This document shows, one piece after another, positions 8,076-20,066 of a stretch of DNA of 22,987 bases. Made by a program: the position numbers and the translations under genes. Where the stretch lies: positions 1 through 22,987 of the forward strand of contig JBHHXI010000035.1 in the NCBI GenBank assembly GCA_046756945.1, read 5' to 3'. The first letter of the stretch is position 1. Every line of letters starts with the position of its first letter. The notes under the pieces were generated by a model. That model was not told where the DNA came from, made no database searches, and worked only from the letters and a program-made list of their open reading frames with translations. This stretch comes from JACZQZ01 sp046756945 (GTDB taxonomy: Bacteria > Pseudomonadota > Alphaproteobacteria > Rhodospirillales > 2-02-FULL-58-16).

Positions 8076-9860
8076 ATGTGCGGGATCGCCGCCATATTCG
8101 CCTACCGCCCGGACGCCGCCGACGTGGAGAGGGCCGAGCTGGTGACGCTTCGCGAAGCCATGCGCGCCCGCGGCCCCGACGGCGAGGGCGCATGGATCGC
8201 CGCCGACGGCCGCGTCGGGCTGGCCCATCGGCGCCTCGCCATCATCGACCTCAGCGAGGCCGCGGCCCAGCCCATGGACTTCGCCGACGGGCGCTACCGC
8301 ATCACCTACAACGGCGAGATCTATAACTTCCGCGCCTTGCGCGAGGGCCTGGAATCCCAGGGCCGCGTCTTCACCACCGGGTCGGACACGGAAGTGCTTT
8401 TGCACCTGTACGACGCCCTGGGCGCCGACATGGTGCACGAATTGCGCGGCATGTATGCGTTTGCCCTGTGGGACGAGGCGAAGCAGGGCCTGCTCCTGGC
8501 GCGCGATCCCTTCGGCATCAAGCCGCTCTATTACGCCGACGACGGCAAGACGCTGCGCGTCGCCTCCCAGGTCAAGGCGCTGCTCGGCGGCGGCCGGGTG
8601 GACGGCGCGGCGGATGCGGCCGGGCACGCGGGATTCTTCCTGTTCGGCTATGTGCCCGAGCCCCACACGCTGTATCGCGCCGTCCACGCCCTGCCGGCGG
8701 GCCATACCCTGTGGGTGGATGCCGCGGGGACCCGGCGCATGGACCGCCATTTCGACGTCGCGGCGGCGTTTGGAGAAAGCACGGACGGGCCTCCGGCGGA
8801 CCTGCGGGCGGCGCTGTCGGACAGCGTGCGCCATCATCTGGTGGCCGACGTGCCGGTGGGCGTGTTTCTATCCGCCGGCCTGGATTCGGCGACCATCGTC
8901 GGCCTGGCGTCGGAGTGCCACGGCGCGAACCTGGACACCATGACCCTGGGTTTCGAGGAATTCCGGGGCAGTCCGCGGGACGAGGTGCCCCTGGCCGAAG
9001 AGGTGGCGCGGACGTACGGCACGCGGCACCGCACGGAATGGGTCGCCGGGGCGGCGTTCCGCGACCACCTCGCGGACGTGTTCGCGGCCATGGACCAGCC
9101 CACCATCGACGGCGTCAACGTCTATTTCGTCGCCAGGGCCGCGGCTTCGCTCGGCCTCAAGGTAGCCATGTCGGGCCTCGGCGGCGACGAGCTGTTCGGC
9201 GGCTACGACAGCTTCCGCCAGCTCCCGGCCCTGGTCGGCGGCCTCGGCCGGTTCAGGGGCCTCGGCGCCGTGGGCCGTGCCGTGCGCGTCGTTTCGGCGC
9301 CGCTGGCGAAGCGACTGACCTCGCCCAAGTTGGCCGGGCTGCTCGAATACGGGACGACCTATGGCGAGGCCTACCTGCTGCGCCGGGGCCTGTTCATGCC
9401 CTGGGAACTGGCCGACGTGCTGGAGCCCGACATGGCGCGCGAGGGATGGCAGGCGCTCAAGCCCCTGGTCCGGCTCGAGGACTGCGCATCGCGGATTCCT
9501 GAGCCCCGGCGCAAGGTGGCGGCCCTGGAGATGGCCTGGTACATGCGGAACCAGTTGCTGCGCGACGCCGACTGGGCCGGCATGGCCCATTCCCTGGAGA
9601 TACGGGTGCCCTTCGTCGACGCCCGACTGTTCCGCATCCTCGCTCCCCATCTGGGCCGGCCCGGCGGACCCGACAAGGGGGCCATGGCGCGGACCCCGGC
9701 GACGCCCCTGCCCGGGGCCGTGCTGGCGCGGCCCAAAAGCGGGTTTTCCATCCCCGTCCGCGACTGGCTGCCGGGCGGCGCCGGGAAGGGCCGTGGCGAA
9801 AGGGGCCTGCGCGGCTGGGCCCGGCGGGTGTACCGGGAAGCCACCGCCGCGGGTCCTTAG
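8076..9860 (+). CDS. asnB: Asparagine synthetase (glutamine-hydrolysing), AsnB family
   Basis: A 594-residue amidotransferase. The N-terminal class II glutaminase begins MCGIAAIF, with Cys2 as nucleophile after Met removal; it also has LAHRRLAIIDLS (49-60) and NGEIYN (79-84). The ATP-pyrophosphatase synthetase domain has the PP-loop SAGLDS at 266-271, with Ala in place of the second Gly of the common SGGLDS, and GLGGDELFGGY further on. The open frame extends back to 7533, but the required Cys2 fixes the start at 8076. Next to a polysaccharide-type oxidoreductase it may serve as a sugar or uronic-acid amidating enzyme rather than for asparagine supply; AsnB paralogues in surface-polysaccharide loci do this. 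Which acceptor it uses cannot be told here. Confidence 0.9.
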   Translation: MCGIAAIFAYRPDAADVERAELVTLREAMRARGPDGEGAWIAADGRVGLAHRRLAIIDLSEAAAQPMDFADGRYRITYNGEIYNFRALREGLESQGRVFTTGSDTEVLLHLYDALGADMVHELRGMYAFALWDEAKQGLLLARDPFGIKPLYYADDGKTLRVASQVKALLGGGRVDGAADAAGHAGFFLFGYVPEPHTLYRAVHALPAGHTLWVDAAGTRRMDRHFDVAAAFGESTDGPPADLRAALSDSVRHHLVADVPVGVFLSAGLDSATIVGLASECHGANLDTMTLGFEEFRGSPRDEVPLAEEVARTYGTRHRTEWVAGAAFRDHLADVFAAMDQPTIDGVNVYFVARAAASLGLKVAMSGLGGDELFGGYDSFRQLPALVGGLGRFRGLGAVGRAVRVVSAPLAKRLTSPKLAGLLEYGTTYGEAYLLRRGLFMPWELADVLEPDMAREGWQALKPLVRLEDCASRIPEPRRKVAALEMAWYMRNQLLRDADWAGMAHSLEIRVPFVDARLFRILAPHLGRPGGPDKGAMARTPATPLPGAVLARPKSGFSIPVRDWLPGGAGKGRGERGLRGWARRVYREATAAGP

Positions 9861-9905
9861 GTACTCGCTTGCGTGAACCCGCGACCGCACCGGCGGCGCC
9901 GGAGG

Positions 9906-11588
<1,683 letters not shown>

Positions 11589-11655
11589 GGCTGTCTCCGG
11601 GTAAGGCGGCCCGTTTGTACTCCGTTCGCCGCCGCCATAGCAACGGGCCGGCCGG

Positions 11656-11703
11656 CGGCGGTTGGATGAACACGTGAAACCGCCGGCGGATACGTGGTAG
11701 GAT
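11656..11703 (+). promoter_or_regulatory. Possible promoter/dyad upstream of the signalling operon
   Basis: The 168-bp divergent gap between ettA and the receiver gene holds an 8-bp inverted repeat, CGGCGGTT (11656-11663) and AACCGCCG (11678-11685). Partly inside it is a weak sigma70-like pair: GTGAAA (11674-11679), 18 bases, then TAGGAT (11698-11703). Each hexamer is a partial match, so this is a candidate only. Confidence 0.25.
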
Positions 11704-11756
11704 GCGGTTTGCGTCGTTGAAGCCAGCACTTCCTTGGGAACACAGGGAGGATGGGA

Positions 11757-12137
11757 ATGACAAAATCCGTGCTGGTCGTCGAAGACGAACCCAATATCGT
11801 GCTTTCGCTGGAATACGTGATCAAGAAGGCGGGGTACGAGGTGCGCGTGGCGCGCGACGGCGAGGAAGCGCTGAAAGCGGTCGAGGAAGCGGCGCCGGAC
11901 CTCATCCTGCTCGACGTCATGATCCCGAAACGCGACGGCTACGATGTCTGCCAGACCATCCGCGCCAATCCGGCGTGGAACGACGTCAACATCATCATGC
12001 TCACCGCCAGGGGCCGCGAGGTGGAACGGGAAAAGGGACTGGCGCTGGGCGCCGACGCCTACATCACCAAGCCGTTTTCCACCCGCGAACTGACCGACCG
12101 GTTGAAACGGGTCCTTGGAGCCGGGGCCAACGGGTAA
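11757..12137 (+). CDS. Single-domain response regulator (CheY-like receiver)
   Basis: A 126-residue protein that is only a receiver domain. The acidic pocket is E9-D10, the phospho-acceptor Asp53 sits in DLILLDVMIP, the switch Thr83 in IIMLTARG, and Lys105 in ITKPFS. There is no DNA-binding or enzymatic output domain. The ATG at 11757 is preferred to the in-frame ATG at 11751 because the Shine-Dalgarno AGGGAGG (11744-11750) touches 11751 but is 6 bases from 11757. First gene of the operon, 15 bp before the next. The SLC5-type kinase of the same operon is the likely phosphodonor. Output must go through a partner protein, possibly the pseudo-kinase/exonuclease next door; that is inference. Confidence 0.95.
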   Translation: MTKSVLVVEDEPNIVLSLEYVIKKAGYEVRVARDGEEALKAVEEAAPDLILLDVMIPKRDGYDVCQTIRANPAWNDVNIIMLTARGREVEREKGLALGADAYITKPFSTRELTDRLKRVLGAGANG

Positions 12138-12152
12138 ATCGGCGCCGGAACC

Positions 12153-14264
12153 ATGGGCCTGCGTGTTCTCTTGATTTGCACCTTCGCCGGCCTCGCCCTG
12201 GCCATGGCGATCGCCGTCGCCGCCCTGTGGCTGCTGGGCGACGCCGGTTCCGCCGGGCCAAAGGCGCGCGATCTCCTGATGGTCTATGGCGGCGGCGTGG
12301 CGGTGGCGATTGTCGTGATCCTCGCCGTCGGCTGGGCCTTTCTCGACCGCGCCCTGGTGGCGCCGCTGCTGAGCCTGGCCCGCGGCGTGCAGACGGCCAC
12401 CCACGCCAACCCCGAACACGAGATCGACTTCACCGAGGCCCGCGCCCTGGGCGAACTGTCCGGGGCGGTGGGCGCGATGGCGGCGGAACTGGCCACCGCC
12501 CGGCGAAACGTGGACGAGGCCGTCGCCCGCGCCACCACCGGCATCGAGGAACAGAAAGCGCAGCTGGAGGCGATCCTGCGCGATCTTCAGGAAGGCGTAA
12601 TCGTCTGCAACCTCAACCACCAGATCCTGCTCTATAACCACCGCGCCCTCGAGCTCCTGCACGTCGCCGGCGAGCTCGGGCTGGGCCGGTCGCTGTTCAG
12701 AGTCACCAACCGCCAGCCATTCCTGCACGCGCTCGAAGGGCTCACCAACGTCGTCGCCGAGGGGCCTCCGGAACTCCATTCCCCGGCCCCGACCACGGCT
12801 TTCGTAGGGACGACGGCGGACGGCCGCTACATGCTCGAGGGCCAAATGAGGCTGATCGCGGACGCACACGGGAAACCGACCGGCTATGTCATCACCTTCG
12901 AGGACAACACCGAGATCTTGGCGGCCCTGGGCAAACGCGACCGCCTCCTGCGCGAGTCGACCGAGGGCCTGGCCCAGCCGGTGGCCAACCTGCGCGCCGC
13001 GGCGGAGGTGCTCGCCTCGAATCCCTTGATGGCGGCCGACGAGCAGACGGCGTTCAAGGACGTGGTCGTCAACGAAAGCGAACACCTGAGCCAGCGCCTG
13101 GCAACCCTGGCCGCCGGGTACCGCGAGGTGATCACCGGGCACTGGCCCATGGCCGACATCTACTCCGCCAACCTGTTGAACGGCCTGGTCCGGCGCCTGC
13201 GCGAGGAAAAGACCGTCGAGGTGGTGATGACCGGCATCCCCCAATGGCTGCACGGCGACAGCTACACGCTGGTGGAACTGCTCGACCATCTGGTCCACAG
13301 GGTGCGCGACCATGGCGATGTCGACGCCTTCGACCTGGAGGCGGCGTCCGGTGAATGCCACATTTACCTGGACGTCATATGGAGGGGCACGCCGATTCCG
13401 GCTTCGGTGCTGGATTCCTGGCTCGACGCCGAACTGGAGGACGCATTGGGCGGACTGACCGCGCGCGACGTGCTGGAGCACCACAAGTCCGAGATCTGGA
13501 GCGAGCCCCACCGGGACGGGTTCGCCCGCCTGCGCCTGCCTTTGCCGCTGGCGGCGCAGGGTCCGCAGGCCGGGGCGGATAGGATCCTGCCGTCCCGCCC
13601 CGAGTTCTATGACTTTCGCCTGCTTGGCGCGCCCACACACCTGGGAGAGCTGGGGGAGCGGCTGCTCGATTCCCTGACGTTCGTGGTCTTCGATACCGAA
13701 ACCACGGGCCTCAAGCCCTCCGCCGGCGACGAAATCGTTTCCATCGCCGGCGTGCGCGTGGTCAACGGGCGCATCCTGACGGGCGAATCGTTCTCGCGGC
13801 TGGTCAATCCCCGGCGGGACATTCCCCGAAGCTCCGTGCGGTTCCACGGGATCACCGACGAGATGGTCAAGGACAAGCCGCCCATTCAGTTGGTGCTGCC
13901 CCAATTCAAGAGGTTCGTCGGCAACGCCGTGCTGGTCGCCCACAACGCCGCGTTCGACATGAAATTTCTCAAGCTGAAGGAAGCGGAGTGCGGCGCCACG
14001 CTCGATAACCCGGTGTTGGACACCCTGCTTCTATCGGTCTTTCTTCACGACCACACACCGCAGCACACCCTGGACGCCGTCGCCGAGCGCTTCGGCATCC
14101 CGGTGCGGGGGCGGCACACGGCGTTGGGCGATTCCTTGGTGACGGCCGGTGTTTTCCTGCGCATGATCGACGCCTTGGAGGCCCGGGGCGTGCGCACCCT
14201 GGACCAGGCCGTCGACGCCTCGAACAAGATCGTCGCGGTGCGCGCCCAACAGGCGAAGTTTTAG
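12153..14264 (+). CDS. Membrane HAMP-PAS pseudo-histidine-kinase fused to a DEDDh 3'-5' exonuclease
   Basis: A 703-residue protein in five parts. Two membrane helices (about 3-29 and 42-65) are separated by a short loop. A HAMP-like helix pair and coiled coil (about 66-145) follow. A PAS domain (about 146-255) begins near the EAILRDLQEGVIVCN stretch. Residues about 262-485 align with HisKA and HATPase_c but are degraded: Glu271 sits where the phospho-His should be (STEGLAQPVANLRAAAEVL), Arg383 replaces the N-box Asn, and Trp410 replaces the G1 Asp. Residues about 505-690 are a DnaQ/PolC-type exonuclease with all catalytic residues: D514 and E516 (DTETTG), D602 (HNAAFDMKFL), H655 and D660 (GRHTALGD). 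Signal-dependent cleavage or binding of nucleic acid at the membrane is possible but unproven. The start ATG lacks a strong ribosome-binding sequence. Confidence 0.9.
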   Translation: MGLRVLLICTFAGLALAMAIAVAALWLLGDAGSAGPKARDLLMVYGGGVAVAIVVILAVGWAFLDRALVAPLLSLARGVQTATHANPEHEIDFTEARALGELSGAVGAMAAELATARRNVDEAVARATTGIEEQKAQLEAILRDLQEGVIVCNLNHQILLYNHRALELLHVAGELGLGRSLFRVTNRQPFLHALEGLTNVVAEGPPELHSPAPTTAFVGTTADGRYMLEGQMRLIADAHGKPTGYVITFEDNTEILAALGKRDRLLRESTEGLAQPVANLRAAAEVLASNPLMAADEQTAFKDVVVNESEHLSQRLATLAAGYREVITGHWPMADIYSANLLNGLVRRLREEKTVEVVMTGIPQWLHGDSYTLVELLDHLVHRVRDHGDVDAFDLEAASGECHIYLDVIWRGTPIPASVLDSWLDAELEDALGGLTARDVLEHHKSEIWSEPHRDGFARLRLPLPLAAQGPQAGADRILPSRPEFYDFRLLGAPTHLGELGERLLDSLTFVVFDTETTGLKPSAGDEIVSIAGVRVVNGRILTGESFSRLVNPRRDIPRSSVRFHGITDEMVKDKPPIQLVLPQFKRFVGNAVLVAHNAAFDMKFLKLKEAECGATLDNPVLDTLLLSVFLHDHTPQHTLDAVAERFGIPVRGRHTALGDSLVTAGVFLRMIDALEARGVRTLDQAVDASNKIVAVRAQQAKF

Positions 14265-14301
14265 TATCCCGCCAGGCGGGCGCCCCGGCCGGCGCGCCGC
14301 A

Positions 14302-14330
14302 GTGGAACGGGGAGGAACGAGGAGGAACGG
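14302..14330 (+). promoter_or_regulatory. Tandem ribosome-binding-like repeats before the small membrane gene
   Basis: Two adjacent 10-mers, GGAGGAACGA (14311-14320) and GGAGGAACGG (14321-14330), follow a diverged unit ending at 14310 (GTGGAACGG). The last GGAGG is 7 bases from the ATG at 14333. Repeated strong Shine-Dalgarno sequences suggest that high translation of this small protein matters. A short CCCGCC/GGCGGG dyad lies just upstream (14268-14280), right after the exonuclease stop. Confidence 0.5.
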
Positions 14331-14332
14331 AC

Positions 14333-14589
14333 ATGTCGGGACCACGTCTGCGAAATGAACGGATGGGGGCCCTGTTTCTTCTCGGCGTGCTCGCCTTCAA
14401 TCCGCCCCTGCTGGACGTTTTCGACGCCGGCGAGCGTGTGATGGTCTTCGGCGTGCCCCTTCTTTTCGTCTACCTTTTTCTCGCCTGGGCGGTGCTCATC
14501 GCGTTGATGGCGCTGGCACTCAACAGGCCGGTGCGCGGCGGCGCCAAATCGTCTGCCCGGAGCGTCGCCGACAGCGAGCCTGAGGACGA

Positions 14590-14593
<4 letters not shown>
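14333..14593 (+). CDS. Small two-helix membrane protein of the signalling operon
   Basis: An 86-residue protein with two hydrophobic helices, about 11-26 (MGALFLLGVLAFNPPL) and 37-64, joined by a short acidic loop (DVFDAGER). It ends in a hydrophilic, acidic tail. The NPP...FD...G.P spacing and its place just before an SLC5-type protein recall the small accessory membrane proteins that accompany SSS transporters (DUF4212 or DUF485 types), but I cannot assign it to either. Its stop overlaps the start of the kinase gene, indicating coupled translation. A helper subunit of the transporter-like kinase is the natural guess. Confidence 0.85.
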
Positions 14594-17334
<2,741 letters not shown>

Positions 17335-17342
17335 CGCCGCCC

Positions 17343-17362
17343 GGGTGTGCGCGGACGCACCC
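17343..17362 (+). terminator. Weak hairpin after the kinase gene
   Basis: GGGTGTG (17343-17349), loop CGCGGA, CGCACCC (17356-17362) pair with one G-T wobble, 9 bases after the kinase stop. There is no T run, so at best a weak or Rho-assisted end signal between convergent genes. A second small dyad, CTCAGC/GCTGAG (17430-17444), overlaps the stop of the facing gene. Confidence 0.3.
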
Positions 17363-17430
17363 GCCCCCGGCGCCGCACAGCCCGCCCAGCCGCGCGGTCG
17401 TTCTTCTGCACGTACGCCGCGCGCCGCGGC

Positions 17431-17697
17431 TCAGCCCGGCTGAGAGATCGCCGGGATTACGACCGGATCGAAGGTTGGCGCCTCGAACCGGTAGTACCCT
17501 TGCCGCCGGATGAACTCCTCGGCAATCGTTTCGTTAAAGGCGACACGCTCCTTGCCCATCTTCGAATAGACGCCGATTTTTTCCAGTTCGTCGTCCGGCG
17601 TCGGGCACGCATCGCTACCCAGCGTGTCGGCGTGCTCCTGATCGGTCACGACGAAGAAGTCCCGATCTTTCTTGCACCGGAATACATGGAATTCCAT
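17431..17697 (-). CDS. Small conserved-looking hypothetical protein
   Basis: An 88-residue soluble protein beginning MEFHVFRCKKDRDFFVVTD and ending with a Pro/Ile-rich tail. A clear GGAGG lies 6 bases before the ATG, and a good sigma70-like promoter lies about 170 bp upstream on the same strand. Composition is balanced and acidic (DDELEKIG, ETIAEEF), without signal peptide or membrane helix. Two Cys (8 and 31) with nearby His might bind metal, but no complete motif is visible. It is convergent with the SLC5-type kinase and codirectional with the CBS/DUF294 gene. I do not recognise the family. The ribosome-binding site, promoter and natural composition make a real gene likely. Confidence 0.75.
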   Translation of the reverse strand: MEFHVFRCKKDRDFFVVTDQEHADTLGSDACPTPDDELEKIGVYSKMGKERVAFNETIAEEFIRRQGYYRFEAPTFDPVVIPAISQPG

Positions 17698-17863
17698 AGC
17701 GGCCTCCAGTCACTGACTCCACGTCAATGGTTCGCGCGCGGGACCTGGCGTGCCCCGGGCGCTATCTCCGAATCCATTGCGTTGAACGTCATGCCCGGCT
17801 TTCCGTTTCGTGCTTTTCGGAACAGGTGTCGGGCCGGGACACGCACCTGAGCACTTGTTACGT

Positions 17864-17892
17864 ATATTAGTACTCACGGGCCGGCCGGGCAA
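17864..17892 (-). promoter_or_regulatory. Sigma70-like promoter for the 88-residue gene
   Basis: Read on the minus strand: TTGCCC (17892-17887), a 17-base spacer, then TAATAT (17869-17864). The -10 has five of six consensus bases and the -35 four, at ideal spacing, within an A/T-rich island in GC-rich surroundings. It lies between the end of the CBS/DUF294 gene and the 88-residue gene, so the small gene is probably transcribed on its own with a leader of about 160 bases. Confidence 0.55.
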
Positions 17893-17934
17893 GGCTCGCC
17901 GGCGATGTTCCGCGGCGCACGGTCGCCTCGGCGA

Positions 17935-19467
17935 TCAGAATATTTCGGCGGTGAAGTCGGCGCGCACCCGCTGGCGAAAGGTGTCGATGGCCTTGAGCGC
18001 GTCGAGCAGCAGGGACCGGGTGCGCTTCGAAAGGGACTGCGGATCCACGTAATAGCTTACGCCGGTGCCGGCCTTGAAATCCCTGATCTGCCGGCCGAGC
18101 AGGATTCCGGTGATCAGCCTGAAGGCACTGGTCAGTTCCTCGTTCTCGTTGACGTCGAGTACGCCCTTGGCGCTCAGCGCCTCGATCCGCCCAATGGTGG
18201 AGGTCTCTTCCACGCCCTCGCGCAGGGCGAGCAGCCGGACGGCCTCCACCAGCGGCAACGTGCCCGCGTGCTTGAGGTTGACCTGGCCCTTGTACTGCTT
18301 CTTCCTCTTCTCGGTGACCAAACCCCCGAAGAAACCCAGCGCCACATTGTGGTCGGCCTCCTCCTGGAACATCTGCTGCAGGAAGAAGTGGTTGCTGCGC
18401 GCCATTTTGGTCACGCTCCGGCGCAACCGGGCGGCCATATCGGGATGGCCCCGCACCGGCTGAAAATCGAAAAATATGTCGGCCAGCCTGAGGGCGACGA
18501 AATTCCGTTTCCGGCCCCACAGATTGATCTGTTCGACCCATTGCGGCAGCGTCTTGCGCCACAGCGGATTGGTGGCCATGACATAGCCGTTGCATAAGGG
18601 GAAGCCCACGGAATCGAGATCGCGAACCATGCGCTCGGCCAATTCGATGAACCAGGCCTCGATCTCCGTATGGCGCTCGTCCGCGTAGTCCTCGAGGATG
18701 AAACCGTTGTCCTGGTCGGGATAGAGATAGTTCTCGCCGCGCCCCCCGGAACCCATGACGATGACACAGAACTCCACCGGTGGCCGGCCGTACCCCTCGG
18801 CCTCCATGGCACTGCGGTTGAGGTCGACGATTCGGCGGTAGATGTCGTTGTTTATATGGGTCAGCAGGGCCTGAATCTCGGGCGCCGGCAAATTGTCCTC
18901 GAACAGCTGATCGGCGAGTTCCACCTGCGCCGCCTTGATCTGTTTCATGCCCTCGACGCTGTCTTCGCGGGCCAGGGTGTCGATCTGCCCCATCAGGCGG
19001 TCCGAGGCGACGGCCAGGGCGTCATGCAGGTTCAACATGCCCGTCAAGGCGCCGCCGCCATCCACCACCGGCAGGTGGCGCAGCCCCCGCCGGCGCATGC
19101 GGGCAATGGCGTAGTAAAGATACTCGTCGGCGGCAATGGTCATGACTGGCGCGGTCATGACCTTCTCCACCGGTGTCTCGGGGGGCACCCGGAAGGCGAC
19201 CCGGTGGGTCAGGTCGTGCTCGGTGATGATGCCGAGCGGCCGTCCCTCGGGATCCGTGACGGTGGCGCTGGAGGCCATCCGTTCGGCCATTCCCGCGATC
19301 ACCTCGGCGCACGCGGTGCCCGCCGTCACCGCCAGGGGTACCCGGCGCATGAAATCCTTCACCAGCCTGCTGAATATGGCCGTTTGGGACCGCACCGCAA
19401 CCTCGCTCGCCCGACCGGTTGTCTTCACATGTGCGTGAAGGCTCAGGGGTGCATCGGGCGAATCCAT
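17935..19467 (-). CDS. CBS-domain pair with DUF294 putative nucleotidyltransferase
   Basis: A 510-residue cytoplasmic protein. After a ~37-residue lead come two CBS motifs (about 38-95 and 101-155; MTAPVMTIAADEYLYYAI and GLRHLPVVD are typical), which usually bind adenine nucleotides. Then comes a DUF294/GlnD-like nucleotidyltransferase domain with GSGGRGEN (240-247) and DQDN (251-254), and a DUF294 C-terminal helical region. Many relatives also have an N-terminal cyclic-nucleotide-binding domain; it is absent here. In proteobacteria this family sits beside exonuclease and SSS-transporter genes, as in this window. A role in modifying or regulating the uptake system is plausible but unproven. 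The ATG at 19467 is chosen because the longer frame to 19611 starts with TTG and lacks family-like sequence; ATG 19527 is also possible. Confidence 0.9.
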   Translation of the reverse strand: MDSPDAPLSLHAHVKTTGRASEVAVRSQTAIFSRLVKDFMRRVPLAVTAGTACAEVIAGMAERMASSATVTDPEGRPLGIITEHDLTHRVAFRVPPETPVEKVMTAPVMTIAADEYLYYAIARMRRRGLRHLPVVDGGGALTGMLNLHDALAVASDRLMGQIDTLAREDSVEGMKQIKAAQVELADQLFEDNLPAPEIQALLTHINNDIYRRIVDLNRSAMEAEGYGRPPVEFCVIVMGSGGRGENYLYPDQDNGFILEDYADERHTEIEAWFIELAERMVRDLDSVGFPLCNGYVMATNPLWRKTLPQWVEQINLWGRKRNFVALRLADIFFDFQPVRGHPDMAARLRRSVTKMARSNHFFLQQMFQEEADHNVALGFFGGLVTEKRKKQYKGQVNLKHAGTLPLVEAVRLLALREGVEETSTIGRIEALSAKGVLDVNENEELTSAFRLITGILLGRQIRDFKAGTGVSYYVDPQSLSKRTRSLLLDALKAIDTFRQRVRADFTAEIF

Positions 19468-19627
19468 TCTCCGATCCGCCTTGGATGGCAAATCCGCCCG
19501 CACGACGAGCCCGCGGGCCGCTGCCATGACCGGCACCAGATAAAAGCACTGAAAACCAATAGGTTCAAGCGCACCACGGCCAAACCCCTTCAAGACCCGG
19601 CGCCCAGACAATTTTTATGGTTAATCT

Positions 19628-19647
19628 ATTGTATGGGTGAATACAAT
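19628..19647. promoter_or_regulatory. Inverted repeat 1, candidate operator
   Basis: ATTGTAT (19628-19634), six bases, ATACAAT (19641-19647): perfect 7-bp arms. It shares the ACAAT/ATTGT half-site with the dyad 18 bases further on. Likely a protein-binding site for control of the symporter and/or CBS/DUF294 gene. Confidence 0.45.
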
Positions 19648-19664
19648 CGGCTTACCATCCGAAG

Positions 19665-19685
19665 GTACAATTTCAATTGTTGTAC
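19665..19685. promoter_or_regulatory. Inverted repeat 2, candidate operator
   Basis: Nested dyads: outer GTACAA (19665-19670) with TTGTAC (19680-19685), and inner ACAATT (19667-19672), two bases, AATTGT (19675-19680). It has the same half-site as the neighbouring dyad, with centres about 36-37 bp apart, suggesting paired binding of one regulator. Confidence 0.45.
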
Positions 19686-19795
19686 GCGGATGCCGAAAAT
19701 GGTATGCGTTGTCGGATTCCGGTCCCACAGGGGCGGCCCCTTGGGGGCGGAGACCTGTTGAAATAAAAAATAATAATAAGCCGAACGGCAAGATG

Positions 19796-19810
19796 TGGGG
19801 AAGCCTTTGC
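19796..19810 (+). promoter_or_regulatory. Sigma54-like promoter candidate for the symporter gene
   Basis: TGGGGAAGCCTTTGC keeps the -24 GG and -12 GC at the required distance and the TTGC core; the bases between differ from the consensus TGGCACG. The two dyads lie about 110-170 bp upstream, a usual distance for enhancer sites. It would imply a leader of about 245 bases. A chance match is quite possible. Confidence 0.3.
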
Positions 19811-20066
19811 GCTGATGGGAAAGGAGACACCCTTCCCAAGATGTCGCGTGCAAGCGTCGACTGCCCAACCGGGCACGCGGTGTTGCGTCTTGGCCGCCAA
19901 GCCGCGGGACAGGGCTTTCCCAAGGTCATCTGAACGTTCGACATCCGCGGTGACGCCGGGGGTGACCCGCCGGAACCGGGGTCGTGTGTTTGGTGCGGTT
20001 TTGTGGCGCCCTGACGCCGAAAGCCCCACAACCCCGAGAGGGGCGTACAGATAGGGGAGAACGGTC

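Larger units (their letters stand above)
19468..20066. other. 599-bp gene-free regulatory region before the symporter gene
   Basis: No convincing gene is seen on either strand: the open frames here lack ribosome-binding sites and natural protein composition. The first part (about 19610-19690) is strikingly A/T-rich and holds two dyads. A second A/T-rich patch lies at 19757-19780. The remaining ~250 bases form a GC-rich leader with small hairpins, for example CCCC-GAGA-GGGG at 20032-20043, just before the ribosome-binding site. The region separates the divergent CBS/DUF294 and symporter genes and probably controls both. No clear sigma70 hexamer pair was found for the symporter direction. Confidence 0.6.
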
